Source: Rhodococcus sp. P-2 (GTDB lineage: Bacteria > Actinomycetota > Actinomycetes > Mycobacteriales > Mycobacteriaceae). Taken from it: 64,000 nucleotides of DNA. The stretch is from the NCBI RefSeq assembly GCF_016598535.1, contig NZ_CP066779.1, positions 6,233,786 through 6,297,785 of the forward strand, in the 5' to 3' direction. Positions 18,481-27,311 of the stretch are shown in pieces (position 1 is the stretch's first letter; every line of letters begins with the position of its first letter). The notes under the pieces are model-generated. The model was not told where the DNA came from. It saw only the letters and a program-made list of their open reading frames with translations, and made no database searches. The position numbers were made by a program, and so were the translations under genes.

Positions 18481-18585
18481 TGTTCCAGTGTGTCAGCAAT
18501 CGGCAACTTCATCGCGCTCCGGTAGGCGAGCCGGAAGCTGACGTACGATTACGCCGCAGCGGCAGCGCAATTCGATCAGGTGTCG

Positions 18586-18626
18586 CTGTAGTGCCGTTAC
18601 TGCATCACAGGTTCACTGCACTACAG
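18586..18626 (+). promoter_or_regulatory. Stem-loop in the corA leader
   Basis: CTGTAGTGC (18586-18594) and GCACTACAG (18618-18626) form a perfect 9-bp stem with a 23-nt loop. The hairpin ends only 5 nt before the GAAGGAG ribosome-binding site (18632-18638) of corA. It does not match the M-box as I know it. It may be a leader hairpin or an operator. Confidence 0.55.
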
Positions 18627-18643
18627 ACCGAGAAGGAGCGAGC

Positions 18644-19723
18644 GTGCCAACCATGCCGTCACTGCCGAATTGGTCGAACGGCAAATCGACGCAAGCGGGT
18701 GCACCCAAGATCCCCGTCCCGGCAGCCCGCGCGATCGTCGACTGCGCGGTCTACGTGGACGGCGTGCGGTTGCCGGGCAAGTACACGCATCGCGCCGCGT
18801 TGGCCGAGGTCCGTAGTCGCGACAACGCATTCGTCTGGGTGGGCATGCATGCACCCGACGAAGGCCAGATGCAAGATGTCGCAGCAACTTTCGGACTCCA
18901 CGAGCTGATGGTCGAGGATGCCGTCCATGCACACGAGCGCCCGAAACTCGAACGCTACGACGACGTCATGTTCCTGGTGCTGCGCACGGTCGTCTACGTA
19001 CCGCACGAGTCCGTGGCGACGGCGAGCGAGATCGTCGAAACCGGCGAGATCATGGTGTTCGTCGGTCCCGACTTCGTAGTGACCGTCCGGCACGGGGATC
19101 ACTCCGAACTGGCAAGCGTGCGCAAGTCGCTCGAACAGAATGCCGAGCGTCTCTCCATGGGACCGTTCGCGGTGTTGCACGCGATCACCGACCACGTCGT
19201 CGACAGCTATCTCTCCGTCATTCAGCTGGTCGAACAGGACGTCGACAGCATGGAGGAGTTGGTGTTCAACCCGCGGAACACCGTTGCCGTCGAGCATATC
19301 TACCTACTCAAACGTGAAATCGTCGAACTACGACGCTCGGTCACTCCTCTCGGATTGCCACTGCTCCAGCTCACTCAGCCCGCGGGCGGCCTCGTCCCGA
19401 AGGAGATCCGGCGATACTTCCGTGACGTACGAGATCACCACACGATCGTGGCCGAACGAATCTCGGAATACGACGAGGTGTTGAGTTCTCTGGTCGATGC
19501 CGCACTCGCGAAGATCGCGGTGCAGCAGAACACCGACATGCGCAAGATCTCGGCGTGGGTCGCTATCGCCGCCGTGCCAACCGGCGTTGCCGGTATCTAC
19601 GGAATGAACTTCGAGAACATGCCGGAACTCGGTTACAAGTACGGCTATCAGTCCATCCTGTTCCTCATCGCGTCGGTGTGTGTCGGCTTGTTCTTTCTCT
19701 TCCGCCGCAACAACTGGCTGTGA
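18644..19723 (+). CDS. corA: Magnesium/cobalt transporter CorA
   Basis: 359 residues, GTG start with GAAGGAG; an ATG three codons later is possible. It has a large cytoplasmic N-terminal domain and two C-terminal helices, with the channel signature GMN (YGMNFENMPELG, about residues 319-330) between them and a basic end RRNNWL. CorA is a pentameric Mg2+ channel of the cytoplasmic membrane. Its position next to the sug genes agrees with the corA (Rv1239c)-sugC order in M. tuberculosis, although other genes have been inserted here. Confidence 0.94.
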   Translation: MPTMPSLPNWSNGKSTQAGAPKIPVPAARAIVDCAVYVDGVRLPGKYTHRAALAEVRSRDNAFVWVGMHAPDEGQMQDVAATFGLHELMVEDAVHAHERPKLERYDDVMFLVLRTVVYVPHESVATASEIVETGEIMVFVGPDFVVTVRHGDHSELASVRKSLEQNAERLSMGPFAVLHAITDHVVDSYLSVIQLVEQDVDSMEELVFNPRNTVAVEHIYLLKREIVELRRSVTPLGLPLLQLTQPAGGLVPKEIRRYFRDVRDHHTIVAERISEYDEVLSSLVDAALAKIAVQQNTDMRKISAWVAIAAVPTGVAGIYGMNFENMPELGYKYGYQSILFLIASVCVGLFFLFRRNNWL

Positions 19724-19857
19724 ATCGCTCACCCTGACTCCCTGTACTTGCCACCGTCGCAGGCGGACAATGGATATGGGTACGCATTTTCATTCCGTTC
19801 CCGAAATCCATTTTGCGACAAGCAAATTCAGATCCAAAGAGAAGTGGAGGAGCAACC

Positions 19858-20304
19858 ATGCCTACAGTCGAGCAATCCGTAGAGATCGCGTTGCCACCCA
19901 AGGACGTCTGGGAGTACATCGCCGTCGCCGAGAACTGGCCCAACTGGGAGAATTCGATGGTCGAGTGCACACAGATCACCGACGGCCCGATGGGCGTGGG
20001 AAGCCGTTGGCACGGTGTCTCGAGAATCCTGGGCAAGCGTCTCGAGTGGACATCCGAATTCACCGAGTACGACCCACCGAGATCGTCGAAATCGACGTCC
20101 GTCGAAAGTCCGGTCAGCTTCTCCCAGACCACGACCTGCGAAGAAGTCGGTGACGGGACTCGGGTCACCTACCGACTCGACAGCGAAAGCGGACTTGGAG
20201 GCGTATTCGGCAAGATGGCCGACCCGATCGTCACGAAAGCATTTTCACGGACGGTTCGGGTGAGTCTCGAGAACCTGGCAGACATACTCGTGCACGCCGA
20301 ATGA
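19858..20304 (+). CDS. SRPBCC (polyketide cyclase/START-like) family protein
   Basis: 148 residues from the ATG preceded by GGAGGAG; an upstream in-frame ATG at 19813 has no ribosome-binding site. MPTVEQSVEIALPPKDVWEYIAVAENWPNWE is the usual start of the SRPBCC fold, which forms a hydrophobic ligand cavity. Specific substrate or partner is unknown. It stands alone between corA and a convergent SUFU-domain gene. Confidence 0.85.
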   Translation: MPTVEQSVEIALPPKDVWEYIAVAENWPNWENSMVECTQITDGPMGVGSRWHGVSRILGKRLEWTSEFTEYDPPRSSKSTSVESPVSFSQTTTCEEVGDGTRVTYRLDSESGLGGVFGKMADPIVTKAFSRTVRVSLENLADILVHAE

Positions 20305-20355
20305 TCTGACCGACAAAACGCCAGGGCAACCGGAACCACAGAGGCCGCCGGAACC

Positions 20356-20940
20356 CTAGAGCGAGGCGGCGGAACGGTGCGGATCGCGAATGTCGATCCC
20401 CGCCTCGGTCCACGCTTCCCGCAGTGCCTCCGCGCCGCGCAGGCGCACCCAGGCGGCTTCGGTACCGGTCAGGGGGACCACGCCGAGGAAGCGAACCGGA
20501 TCGAACGGCTCCGGCAGCGTCAGGTCGGCGATCCCGCTCTCACCGAGAAGCACCGCCGTGAACGCGGTGTCCTTCCACAGCGGCTCGCCCAGGTCCAGCA
20601 GTGCGTCTTCGAGCAGCACGACCCCTTCGACGGACGGCGCCGCAGCCAGCACCGCGAGCGTCCTGGCCACACCTGACGCAACACCCGTGCCACCGCGCAG
20701 GGTGAGCACCAACTCGGCGCGAGGACCGCGTGTGGGGTCTGCGACCAGCTCGTTGGGGTCGCCCATCGGATGACGTGAGCACCCCAGCGTGGCGTAGCGA
20801 ACCAGGCCGTCGGGTGACTCGAAACGCAGTACGTCCAGCGGTTCGACCCCGAGGAACGTCACTGAGGCCGCGGTGGGGTCCGGCCCCTCGATACTGCTGA
20901 CGAGGTGGGCCCGGACGGAAGATACGACGCTGTCTGACAC
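20356..20940 (-). CDS. Suppressor-of-fused (SUFU) domain protein
   Basis: 194 residues. The sequence (FESPDGLVRYATLGCSRHPMGDP, then ELVLTLRGG and a FLGVVPLTGTEAAWVRLRGAEAL end) resembles the bacterial SUFU-like domain common in actinobacteria, whose function is not established. No signal peptide or membrane segment is seen. It starts 17-71 bp from the divergent metallophosphoesterase, depending on the start chosen there, so the two may share a promoter region. Confidence 0.72.
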   Translation of the reverse strand: MSDSVVSSVRAHLVSSIEGPDPTAASVTFLGVEPLDVLRFESPDGLVRYATLGCSRHPMGDPNELVADPTRGPRAELVLTLRGGTGVASGVARTLAVLAAAPSVEGVVLLEDALLDLGEPLWKDTAFTAVLLGESGIADLTLPEPFDPVRFLGVVPLTGTEAAWVRLRGAEALREAWTEAGIDIRDPHRSAASL

Positions 20941-20961
20941 TCGTCCATCTAAACACCGTGC

Positions 20962-20992
20962 CCGCGAGGTTCGCAGCGCAGATACCTCGCGG
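20962..20992 (+). promoter_or_regulatory. Stem-loop before the metallophosphoesterase gene
   Basis: CCGCGAGGT (20962-20970) and ACCTCGCGG (20984-20992) form a perfect 9-bp stem with a 13-nt loop, 19 bp before the preferred ATG at 21012. It supports a non-coding leader rather than the upstream GTG start at 20958. Confidence 0.5.
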
Positions 20993-21011
20993 TGGCGGTA
21001 GCGTCGTCGAA

Positions 21012-21710
21012 ATGGTCTCCGTTCTCGCTGTCAGCGACGAGACCGTCGAATTCCTGTGGAGCAGTCAGGTTCGTTCACTCGAAGTCGACGTGATCCTCGG
21101 CGCAGGCGATCTGCCGTTTGCGTATCTGGAGTACCTGTCCGATCAACTGAATGCGCCCTGCGTGTTCGTTCCCGGGAACCACGACGTCGATCTGTCCGGA
21201 TATTCGAACAAGAGATCGGGTTGGATGCGGGCCGGGATGCCGGCGCAGTGGCCCGGGCCGACCGGCGCGGTCAACGCCGACGGACGCATCGTTACCGTCG
21301 CCGGTCTGCGGATCGCCGGCCTCGGCGGTTCCATCCGATACAACACGGGCCCCAATCAGTGGACCGAGCGCCGGCAGAGCCGACGCGCCCGCTCGCTCAC
21401 CTGGCGAAATGCCTGGCAATCGCGACTTCCCGGCGGTCGGGCGGGAGTCGATGTGCTGCTCACACACAGCCCTGCCCGCGGTGTCGGCGACGCCGAGGAT
21501 CGGCCACATCGTGGGTTCGAATGCTTCACCTCCTTGATCCGCACCCTCGATCCGACAGTCATGATCCACGGACACATCCACCCGCACGGGCGAACACCTC
21601 TCGATCTGGAGGTAGGCCGGACTATCGTGCTCAATACCGTCGGCTTCACGCTGATGGAGATTTCTCCAGGTACTCCGCCGACGATCGTGAGGCGCCGACA
21701 TGGCTCGTGA
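21012..21710 (+). CDS. Calcineurin-like metallophosphoesterase with altered first motif
   Basis: 232 residues from ATG 21012 (MVSVLAVSDETVEFLW); an in-frame GTG at 20958 would add 18. The metal motifs GDL (AGDLPFAYL), GNHD (VPGNHDVDLSG), H (LLTHSPARG) and GHIH are intact, but the usual first motif DxH reads DET. The loss of this histidine appears to mark a subfamily; I recall similar VSDE starts in other actinobacterial homologues. The substrate is unknown. The gene overlaps the following ParB-like gene by 11 bp, so the two proteins are probably made together. Confidence 0.85.
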   Translation: MVSVLAVSDETVEFLWSSQVRSLEVDVILGAGDLPFAYLEYLSDQLNAPCVFVPGNHDVDLSGYSNKRSGWMRAGMPAQWPGPTGAVNADGRIVTVAGLRIAGLGGSIRYNTGPNQWTERRQSRRARSLTWRNAWQSRLPGGRAGVDVLLTHSPARGVGDAEDRPHRGFECFTSLIRTLDPTVMIHGHIHPHGRTPLDLEVGRTIVLNTVGFTLMEISPGTPPTIVRRRHGS

Positions 21711-22563
21711 CACCGGATTTCCCACAGCCGACGCGGAAAACGATTTCGCTCGTCAGCGTCGACGTGCCGACGTTGCACGTCTGGTCAGTTGGCTACGACG
21801 CGAACCGGACGACGTCAACGCGATTCTGCCGTTCGACGAAGTTGTCGCAGCGCTCGGCAAGGTCGGCGAGAAGTCTCTGGGTCTGCAGGTCGTCACCATC
21901 GAATCGATAGTCGGAAGTGTCGACCGCACAGGTGATTTCGACAGGTACTTCCGTCCGACGTCCACTCACTCGCGCGCTCGTTGGGAGCGACTTGCGGTGG
22001 CGCAACGACGCGGCGAATCGGTGCCACCTGTTCAGTTGTATCGCGTCGGCTCCATGCACTTCGTGATCGACGGGCACCACCGAGTGTCCATTGCATGTGC
22101 GATGCACCAGAAGACTATCGACGCGTACGTCACCGAGATCATCACTCGTATCTCGCCGGAAGGCATCACTCAGCGCGCCGATCTGCTCATCAAGGACCAT
22201 CGCCGACTCTTCCTCACCCGCGTTCCGCTGCAGGGTTCACAACGCGAAGCCGTCCAGGTCACCGACCCGTGGGAGTACGCCGAACTCAGTGAGTGTGTGG
22301 AGGCGTGGGGTTTTCGGCTCATGCAGGAGAAGGGCGAGTTCCTCGGCCGAGACACGGTCGCCCGACGCTGGTTCGGCGAGGAGTTTCTCCCCGTCGTGCG
22401 GATGCTGCGGGGCGCCGACATGTTGCCCGAGCACACCGACGCCGAGGCGTACTTGTGGATCGCCCGGGAGCGGTACCGACTGGTGCGGCGTCACATGTGG
22501 AATGACGAGATCGTGGCCGAACTGCGCGATCGGGCACCACGAAAGCACAAGCCCGCTACGTAG
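21700..22563 (+). CDS. ParB/Srx-superfamily domain protein
   Basis: 287 residues, ATG inside the end of the metallophosphoesterase gene. The core MHFVIDGHHRVSIACAMHQKTIDAYVTEI (about residues 110-138) is the ParB/sulfiredoxin-like fold with a DGHHR motif, a fold also used by free-serine kinases such as SerK. No helix-turn-helix typical of chromosomal ParB is obvious; the C-terminal 120 residues are basic and tryptophan-rich without a recognised domain. It is not the chromosomal ParB by context. A nucleotide-using enzyme or a regulator are both possible. Confidence 0.75.
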   Translation: MARDTGFPTADAENDFARQRRRADVARLVSWLRREPDDVNAILPFDEVVAALGKVGEKSLGLQVVTIESIVGSVDRTGDFDRYFRPTSTHSRARWERLAVAQRRGESVPPVQLYRVGSMHFVIDGHHRVSIACAMHQKTIDAYVTEIITRISPEGITQRADLLIKDHRRLFLTRVPLQGSQREAVQVTDPWEYAELSECVEAWGFRLMQEKGEFLGRDTVARRWFGEEFLPVVRMLRGADMLPEHTDAEAYLWIARERYRLVRRHMWNDEIVAELRDRAPRKHKPAT

Positions 22564-23662
22564 CGACAGCGAACCGCACTTCGCGGTTCACGATATTCGG
22601 GTGCATGAACTTCAGCAACGAACGCGCTTCTTTCTCGATGGCCGTGAGCGCGGTCTTCGCTTGCTGCGCAAACAGAGTCGCGCCCAACTCGACCGTCTCA
22701 TTGTCCGGCGTCACTGTCGCGAATCCCACCACCTTTCCGCGCACCAGGATGGCGGGCTTGATGATGCCGTTGACGGTGAAGACACGAGTTCGGTACTGCT
22801 CGTCCATGATTCGCGAGCGGTCGGCGTGCGAGAGCAGGATGTTGTCGAACGGAGCAAGGATTCTGACCGGCGGTGTTCCGGAGGTCGGTCGTGGCGCGTC
22901 CGGTAGATCGAATACCTCGGTCCCATTCTCGTTGACAAAGGTGATCAAGCCGGGGCGTAGCCTCTCGAAGACCTCGGCGAGTCTCGTAAGCCCTGACCAC
23001 GCTTGCGCATCTTTCGCACTCGCGGGCCCGAACGCAGCCAGATAGCGCAGCACCAACGCGTCGGGATCGGGAGATGAACTCACTTCTGTGCCAAGCCAAT
23101 TCTCCAAGGTTGTCAGTGCCGGTGCTCCGGATCGTCCCCACAGACCTCGCGGTGGGACCTGGACCATCGGCAGAAGCCCTCGAACGCCGTGCGCCAGGCC
23201 CTCGGCCGCGTGGCCGGGAAAGCGCTCTGCCAGTATCGGTCTCATCTGCATCTGGGTGAGCGGCCCGTCCGCTACCAGTTCGCGTCCCGCCTGCGCCAGC
23301 GCCTCGAGATCCAAACCGGTGAGCGCCGCACGCTGAGTGCTGTTGGTGTGGAGATCGCGTTCCATGATCGTCTGCACCGTGGCCCGGAAGGGACCCGCAT
23401 CGGCGGCCGAGAGAGCAAAGACCGTGCCTCGCATGGCAACCAGCCGCACCACCTGGCGATTCTCGACAAGGGTGGAGAGGTCTTCTGCCGCAAAGTTCTT
23501 CAGCCGCGCCCACAGTGCCAGGTAGGGCGGATTCGGCGCCTGAGCCTGCAGTCCTGCCAGGTGCTCGATCGCATCCAACGCGCTTACCTCGGCGCGTCGA
23601 AGCAGGAACTGCCTCGCCAGAGTCGCCAGGTTGAGCTCGCGATCGGTGATCAGTGCAGCCAT
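22556..23662 (-). CDS. AlkZ-like winged-helix protein (HTH_42 family, possible DNA glycosylase)
   Basis: 368 residues from ATG 23662, preceded by AGGAG; a longer open frame to 23935 overlaps the histidine kinase and was not used. The HTH_42 family pattern AIEHLAGLQAQAPNPPYLALWARL includes a QxQ motif (residues 39 and 41) in the place of the catalytic glutamines of Streptomyces AlkZ. The C-terminal part has RPTSGTPPVRILAPFDNILLSHADRSRI as in the family. It may unhook crosslinks or alkylated bases, by homology only. Its stop overlaps the convergent ParB-like gene by 8 bp (palindrome CTACGTAG). Confidence 0.8.
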   Translation of the reverse strand: MAALITDRELNLATLARQFLLRRAEVSALDAIEHLAGLQAQAPNPPYLALWARLKNFAAEDLSTLVENRQVVRLVAMRGTVFALSAADAGPFRATVQTIMERDLHTNSTQRAALTGLDLEALAQAGRELVADGPLTQMQMRPILAERFPGHAAEGLAHGVRGLLPMVQVPPRGLWGRSGAPALTTLENWLGTEVSSSPDPDALVLRYLAAFGPASAKDAQAWSGLTRLAEVFERLRPGLITFVNENGTEVFDLPDAPRPTSGTPPVRILAPFDNILLSHADRSRIMDEQYRTRVFTVNGIIKPAILVRGKVVGFATVTPDNETVELGATLFAQQAKTALTAIEKEARSLLKFMHPNIVNREVRFAVAT

Positions 23663-23672
23663 CGACAACTCC

Positions 23673-24938
23673 TCAACGATCACGGTCGGTGGCAGCGGCG
23701 ATCTGGAACGGTATCTCGACTCGCGCGAGAGTTCCGGACTCTTCACCCGGTCCGACCGAGAACGACCCACCCGCGGCAACCACACGCAGTTCGTGCGAGA
23801 GCAGTCCGATGTGACCGGCGGCTCGTCGTTCGGCAATCCGATCAGCGCTGATCCCCCGGCCGTCGTCCGAAACCACGAGCACCGCACGGTGGTCCAGCCG
23901 TGCAAGCTCGATCCGAACATTGTGCGCGCCGGCATGTTTGACGACGTTGCCCAGAAGCTCTCGAGCGGCGCCGAACAGGACGTCGTCCGCGGACGTGCGT
24001 AGATCGTCTTTCCAGCCTGAAGTGTCGACGTCGACCACTACTCCGCCGCGTCCCTGTGCCGAGCGCGCGAGGTCCCCGATCGCGCGGGCAAGGCCCACGT
24101 GAACGAGAACTGTGGGATGCAGTTCCGAGACGGACGATCTCAGCAGCGTTGTCGCTTCACCGAGCGCTTTCCCCGCTCGCGCCAACGCGACGGGCTCCGC
24201 ACTGCCTGCCAATTCGTCGAGATCCATCCGCGCCGCGAGAACGTACTGGAGCGCCCCGTCGTGCAATTGCTCGGACAGTTCTGTGCGCTCACGCTGCTCC
24301 AACCCCATGAGCTCGGCCAGAAGGCTCGTGCGATGCCCGACGAGGTGCCCGATGGTCAACACACGCGATCGTTGGATCCGGGTCAGTCCGATTGCGCCCG
24401 CACCCACCCCGACCAAGGCCATGGTGCTCAACAGGATCGACGGCCACGGCTCGGAATTCGAAGTCATCGTTGCCCAACTTGAAACGAAGAACACACCGAT
24501 CGTGCAGGCAACGACGCCGACACACACGTCCGTCCGAAGCTGAGTACACGCCAGGACCGGTATGACGAAGAGCCCGTTGCTCAAGATGTCGGCGGTCCAA
24601 CTCTGCTCGGCTGCGAGACCAGTCAGCAATGTCAGAGTTGCGAGAACGGCGAGGTCGACGAACAATCCGAGCCAGATCATGGTCACCGGGCCGGTGCCGC
24701 CCTTGCGGATCCACAGCGCCACGGCTGCCGACCAGAGCGCATACGCGCCCAGAATCGCGAAACACCATCCCGCATCGTTCATCGGCGGGACGAAGATCAG
24801 TGTCAGGGCGATGAACAGCACCAGAGCGCCGCGCACCGTCAGCTGCAGGTACGCACCGCGGTAGGCGTGTTCGCGCAGTATCCGTTCGAGGTCCGGGCCG
24901 CCGGGCAGGTGCTCGGTTCGTACCGAGGATCCGTTCAT
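23673..24938 (-). CDS. NarL-type sensor histidine kinase without adjacent response regulator
   Basis: 421 residues from ATG 24938, preceded by AGGAGG. About six hydrophobic helices occupy residues 33-190. A HisKA_3 dimerisation helix with phospho-accepting His226 (RTELSEQLHDGALQYV) follows, then a HATPase_c domain (ELLGNVVKHA N-box, SDDGRGI G-box, GHIGLLSHE). Kinases of this class pair with LuxR-type response regulators, but none lies nearby. It is 10 bp upstream of the AlkZ-like gene in the same direction. The signal sensed is unknown; the intramembrane sensor has almost no external loop. Confidence 0.88.
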   Translation of the reverse strand: MNGSSVRTEHLPGGPDLERILREHAYRGAYLQLTVRGALVLFIALTLIFVPPMNDAGWCFAILGAYALWSAAVALWIRKGGTGPVTMIWLGLFVDLAVLATLTLLTGLAAEQSWTADILSNGLFVIPVLACTQLRTDVCVGVVACTIGVFFVSSWATMTSNSEPWPSILLSTMALVGVGAGAIGLTRIQRSRVLTIGHLVGHRTSLLAELMGLEQRERTELSEQLHDGALQYVLAARMDLDELAGSAEPVALARAGKALGEATTLLRSSVSELHPTVLVHVGLARAIGDLARSAQGRGGVVVDVDTSGWKDDLRTSADDVLFGAARELLGNVVKHAGAHNVRIELARLDHRAVLVVSDDGRGISADRIAERRAAGHIGLLSHELRVVAAGGSFSVGPGEESGTLARVEIPFQIAAATDRDR

Positions 24939-24970
24939 CTGTCCTCCTGTGCCGCCCATCCCAGTTCCCT

Positions 24971-25036
24971 GTGAATGAGCTTCGCACACGAGATTTCACA
25001 ATCAACCCGCAATACCGTGAATGGCACAGCATTCAC
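24971..25036. promoter_or_regulatory. GTGAATG boxes between the histidine kinase and the exported peptide gene
   Basis: GTGAATG occurs at 24971-24977 and 25017-25023 and, inverted, as CATTCAC at 25030-25036. The last two form a perfect 7-bp inverted repeat with a 6-bp spacer. All lie in the 126-bp gap between divergent starts (24938 and 25065). Confidence 0.45.
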
Positions 25037-25064
25037 CGAACCTCGACACCACGCAGGAGTGCTC

Positions 25065-25301
25065 ATGATCTCGACCCGAGCAAGCAAGCGCCGCATCGCC
25101 ACTCGATTTGCCGTCGCCGGCGCCCTGGCAGCGGCGCCGATCGCCGTGGTGGCCGGGACAGCACAAGCTGCCCCGGCCTCCACCCATCACGAACAGTTCG
25201 GCCGGTTGATCCCCCTGCCCGAGCCGGCCGACGTCACACCCGGCCCCGAACAGGTACCGCTCCCCTGGGGCACGACGTATTCGGTCACCTTGCCCGGGTA
25301 G
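25065..25301 (+). CDS. Small exported peptide, function unknown
   Basis: 78 residues from ATG 25065, preceded by CAGGAG. A Sec signal is clear: basic start (STRASKRRIATR), hydrophobic core (FAVAGALAAAPIAVVAG) and AQA-AP cleavage site. The mature peptide is about 45 residues and Pro-rich (HHEQFGRLIPLPEPADVTPGPEQVPLPWGTTYSVTLPG) with no Cys. I recognise no family. It is divergent from the histidine kinase and ends 4 bp before the convergent sugC stop. Confidence 0.7.
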   Translation: MISTRASKRRIATRFAVAGALAAAPIAVVAGTAQAAPASTHHEQFGRLIPLPEPADVTPGPEQVPLPWGTTYSVTLPG

Positions 25302-25305
25302 AGGT

Positions 25306-26475
25306 TCACAGCAGCAGATTGGCTCCCGTACCGCCGTCGAACACCGCGATCTTGGCGGGATCGAACCACAGATCGATCGACCTGCCCTGAGCCACCGTGG
25401 ACTCGGACGAGAGCCTGGCGACCAGCTGGCCGCCACCAGCGACGGCGGTTCCCGAATCGGCGGCGAGTTCCTCGAGTTCACGAGAATTGACGGCGGGGCC
25501 GCCGGCGAGGAAATACGCGTACTTGTCGGAACCCATCGATTCCAGCACGTCGACGTCGACGGTGAACGTCCCGCCGTGCGGCTGCTGCGCTGCATCGACC
25601 AGCGCCACGTCCTCGAAATGCTCCGGCCTGATTCCGACCACGACGTCCTTCCCCGAGCCGCTGCCCGCGATCTTCGACTGCGCCGCCGCGGGCAGTCGAA
25701 CTTCGCCGATCGGCGTGCTGACTCCGTCGGCCGTCAACTGTCCGGGGAAGAAGTTCATGGACGGGGATCCGATGAATCCCGCCACGAACAGATTGTTGGG
25801 ACGATCGTAAAGCTCCTGCGGCGCACCGATCTGTTGCACGATTCCGCCGCGAAGCACGACCACCCGGTCGCCGAGTGTCATCGCCTCGGTCTGGTCATGG
25901 GTCACGTAGATCGTTGTCGTGCCGAGCCGCTGCTGCAGGCGGGCTATCTCCGTCCTCATCTGCACGCGCAGTTTGGCGTCCAGGTTCGAGAGCGGCTCGT
26001 CCATGAGAAACGCCTTGGGGCTGCGCACGATGGCGCGTCCCATCGCGACACGCTGACGCTGACCACCCGACAGGTTCGCCGGTTTGCGATCGAGATGCTG
26101 GGTGAGGTCGAGCACCCGCGCCGCGTCGTCGACCTTGGCGTTGATCTCGTCCTTGGACATCTTCGCCAATGTCAAAGGGAACGCGATGTTCTGGCGCACC
26201 GTCATATGCGGATACAGCGCATACGACTGGAACACCATCGCGATGTCGCGGTCCTTGGGGGCGCGTTCGTTGACGCGTTCACCAGCAATCCTCAGCTCGC
26301 CGGTCGAAATGTCTTCGAGCCCGGCAATCATGTTGAGCGTCGTGGATTTTCCACAACCGGACGGGCCCACGAGAATGATGAATTCTCCGTCGGCGATGGT
26401 GATGTCGACATCACTGACCGCCTTGGCTCCGTCCGGGTACAGCTTGGTCACCTTGTCCAGCACGATCTCGGCCAC
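25306..26475 (-). CDS. sugC: Sugar ABC transporter ATPase SugC (UgpC/MsmX type)
   Basis: 389 residues. Walker [10 protein letters not shown] (about residues 37-45), Q-loop [14 protein letters not shown], signature LSGGQRQR, Walker [13 protein letters not shown] and H-loop [10 protein letters not shown] are intact, followed by a C-terminal TOBE regulatory domain. It is the last gene of the binding protein-permease-permease-ATPase operon that runs from 29650. The operon order matches lpqY-sugA-sugB-sugC, the trehalose recycling importer of M. tuberculosis. Trehalose as substrate is inferred. Confidence 0.9.
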   Translation of the reverse strand: MAEIVLDKVTKLYPDGAKAVSDVDITIADGEFIILVGPSGCGKSTTLNMIAGLEDISTGELRIAGERVNERAPKDRDIAMVFQSYALYPHMTVRQNIAFPLTLAKMSKDEINAKVDDAARVLDLTQHLDRKPANLSGGQRQRVAMGRAIVRSPKAFLMDEPLSNLDAKLRVQMRTEIARLQQRLGTTTIYVTHDQTEAMTLGDRVVVLRGGIVQQIGAPQELYDRPNNLFVAGFIGSPSMNFFPGQLTADGVSTPIGEVRLPAAAQSKIAGSGSGKDVVVGIRPEHFEDVALVDAAQQPHGGTFTVDVDVLESMGSDKYAYFLAGGPAVNSRELEELAADSGTAVAGGGQLVARLSSESTVAQGRSIDLWFDPAKIAVFDGGTGANLLL

Positions 26476-26479
26476 AGGT

Positions 26480-27310
26480 TTATCCCTTCACTGCGCCGGA
26501 AGTAAGCCCGGCCACGATACGACGTTGGAAGAACAGAACAAAGATGATGATCGGAATGGTGATGACCATGGCGGCCGCGGCGATCGACCCGGTGGGCTCC
26601 TCGAATTGTGAAGCGCCGGTGAAGTTCGCGATGGCAGCAGGGGCGGTGATGGAGCGTTCGGTCGACGTCAACGAGATCGCGAACAACAGATCGTTCCAGC
26701 AGAAGATGAAAACCAAGATGCCCGCAGTGACGATGCCGGGCGCGGCAAGTGGAGCCACCACCTTCCGGAACGCTTGACCCGGCGTCGCGCCGTCCATCTG
26801 CGCCGCCTTCTCGAGTTCCCACGGAATCTCCTTGAAGAACGCCGAGAGCGTGTAGATCGCCAACGGCAACGCAAAGGTGATGTACGGCAGGATGAGCCCG
26901 GCCCAGGTGTCGAAGAGTCCGAGTCGTCGTTCGATGTCGAAGAGCGGGCTCACCAACGAAATCTGCGGGAACATCGCGATCAACAGGGCGACACCCACCA
27001 ACAGTTTCTTGCCCGGAAAATCCAAGCGCGCAATGGCGTACGCCGCCATCGTCCCGATCACCACGGCGATGACCGTCGAGATGAGTCCGATGCCGATGGA
27101 GTTGATCAGGGCACTGGTGAAGGCGCTGGTGTCGAAGATTCCTCGGTAGTTGTCCAGCGTCCACTTCTCCGGAATGAACTTGCCGTCCTTGATGGTTCCG
27201 GCAGGCTTGAAGGACAGGCTGGCAATCCACAGGACGGGAACCAACGCGTACAACAAGACCAGAAGGTTGACGACGGACCAGCTGATCTTGAGTCTGGGAG
27301 TCACGGTCAT
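26480..27310 (-). CDS. sugB: Sugar ABC transporter permease SugB
   Basis: 276 residues from the ATG at 27310, which has GGAAGGA upstream and lies 1 bp after the sugA stop; an ATG at 27349 would overlap sugA. It has six hydrophobic segments and the EAA loop [30 protein letters not shown] of MalG-type permeases. It forms the membrane channel with SugA. Confidence 0.9.
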   Translation of the reverse strand: MTVTPRLKISWSVVNLLVLLYALVPVLWIASLSFKPAGTIKDGKFIPEKWTLDNYRGIFDTSAFTSALINSIGIGLISTVIAVVIGTMAAYAIARLDFPGKKLLVGVALLIAMFPQISLVSPLFDIERRLGLFDTWAGLILPYITFALPLAIYTLSAFFKEIPWELEKAAQMDGATPGQAFRKVVAPLAAPGIVTAGILVFIFCWNDLLFAISLTSTERSITAPAAIANFTGASQFEEPTGSIAAAAMVITIPIIIFVLFFQRRIVAGLTSGAVKG

Positions 27311-27311
27311 G

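Noticed and set aside
22553..22566. Palindrome CGCTACGTAGCG as terminator
   Set aside because: It is explained by two convergent overlapping stop codons (TAG on each strand) and has no U-tract.
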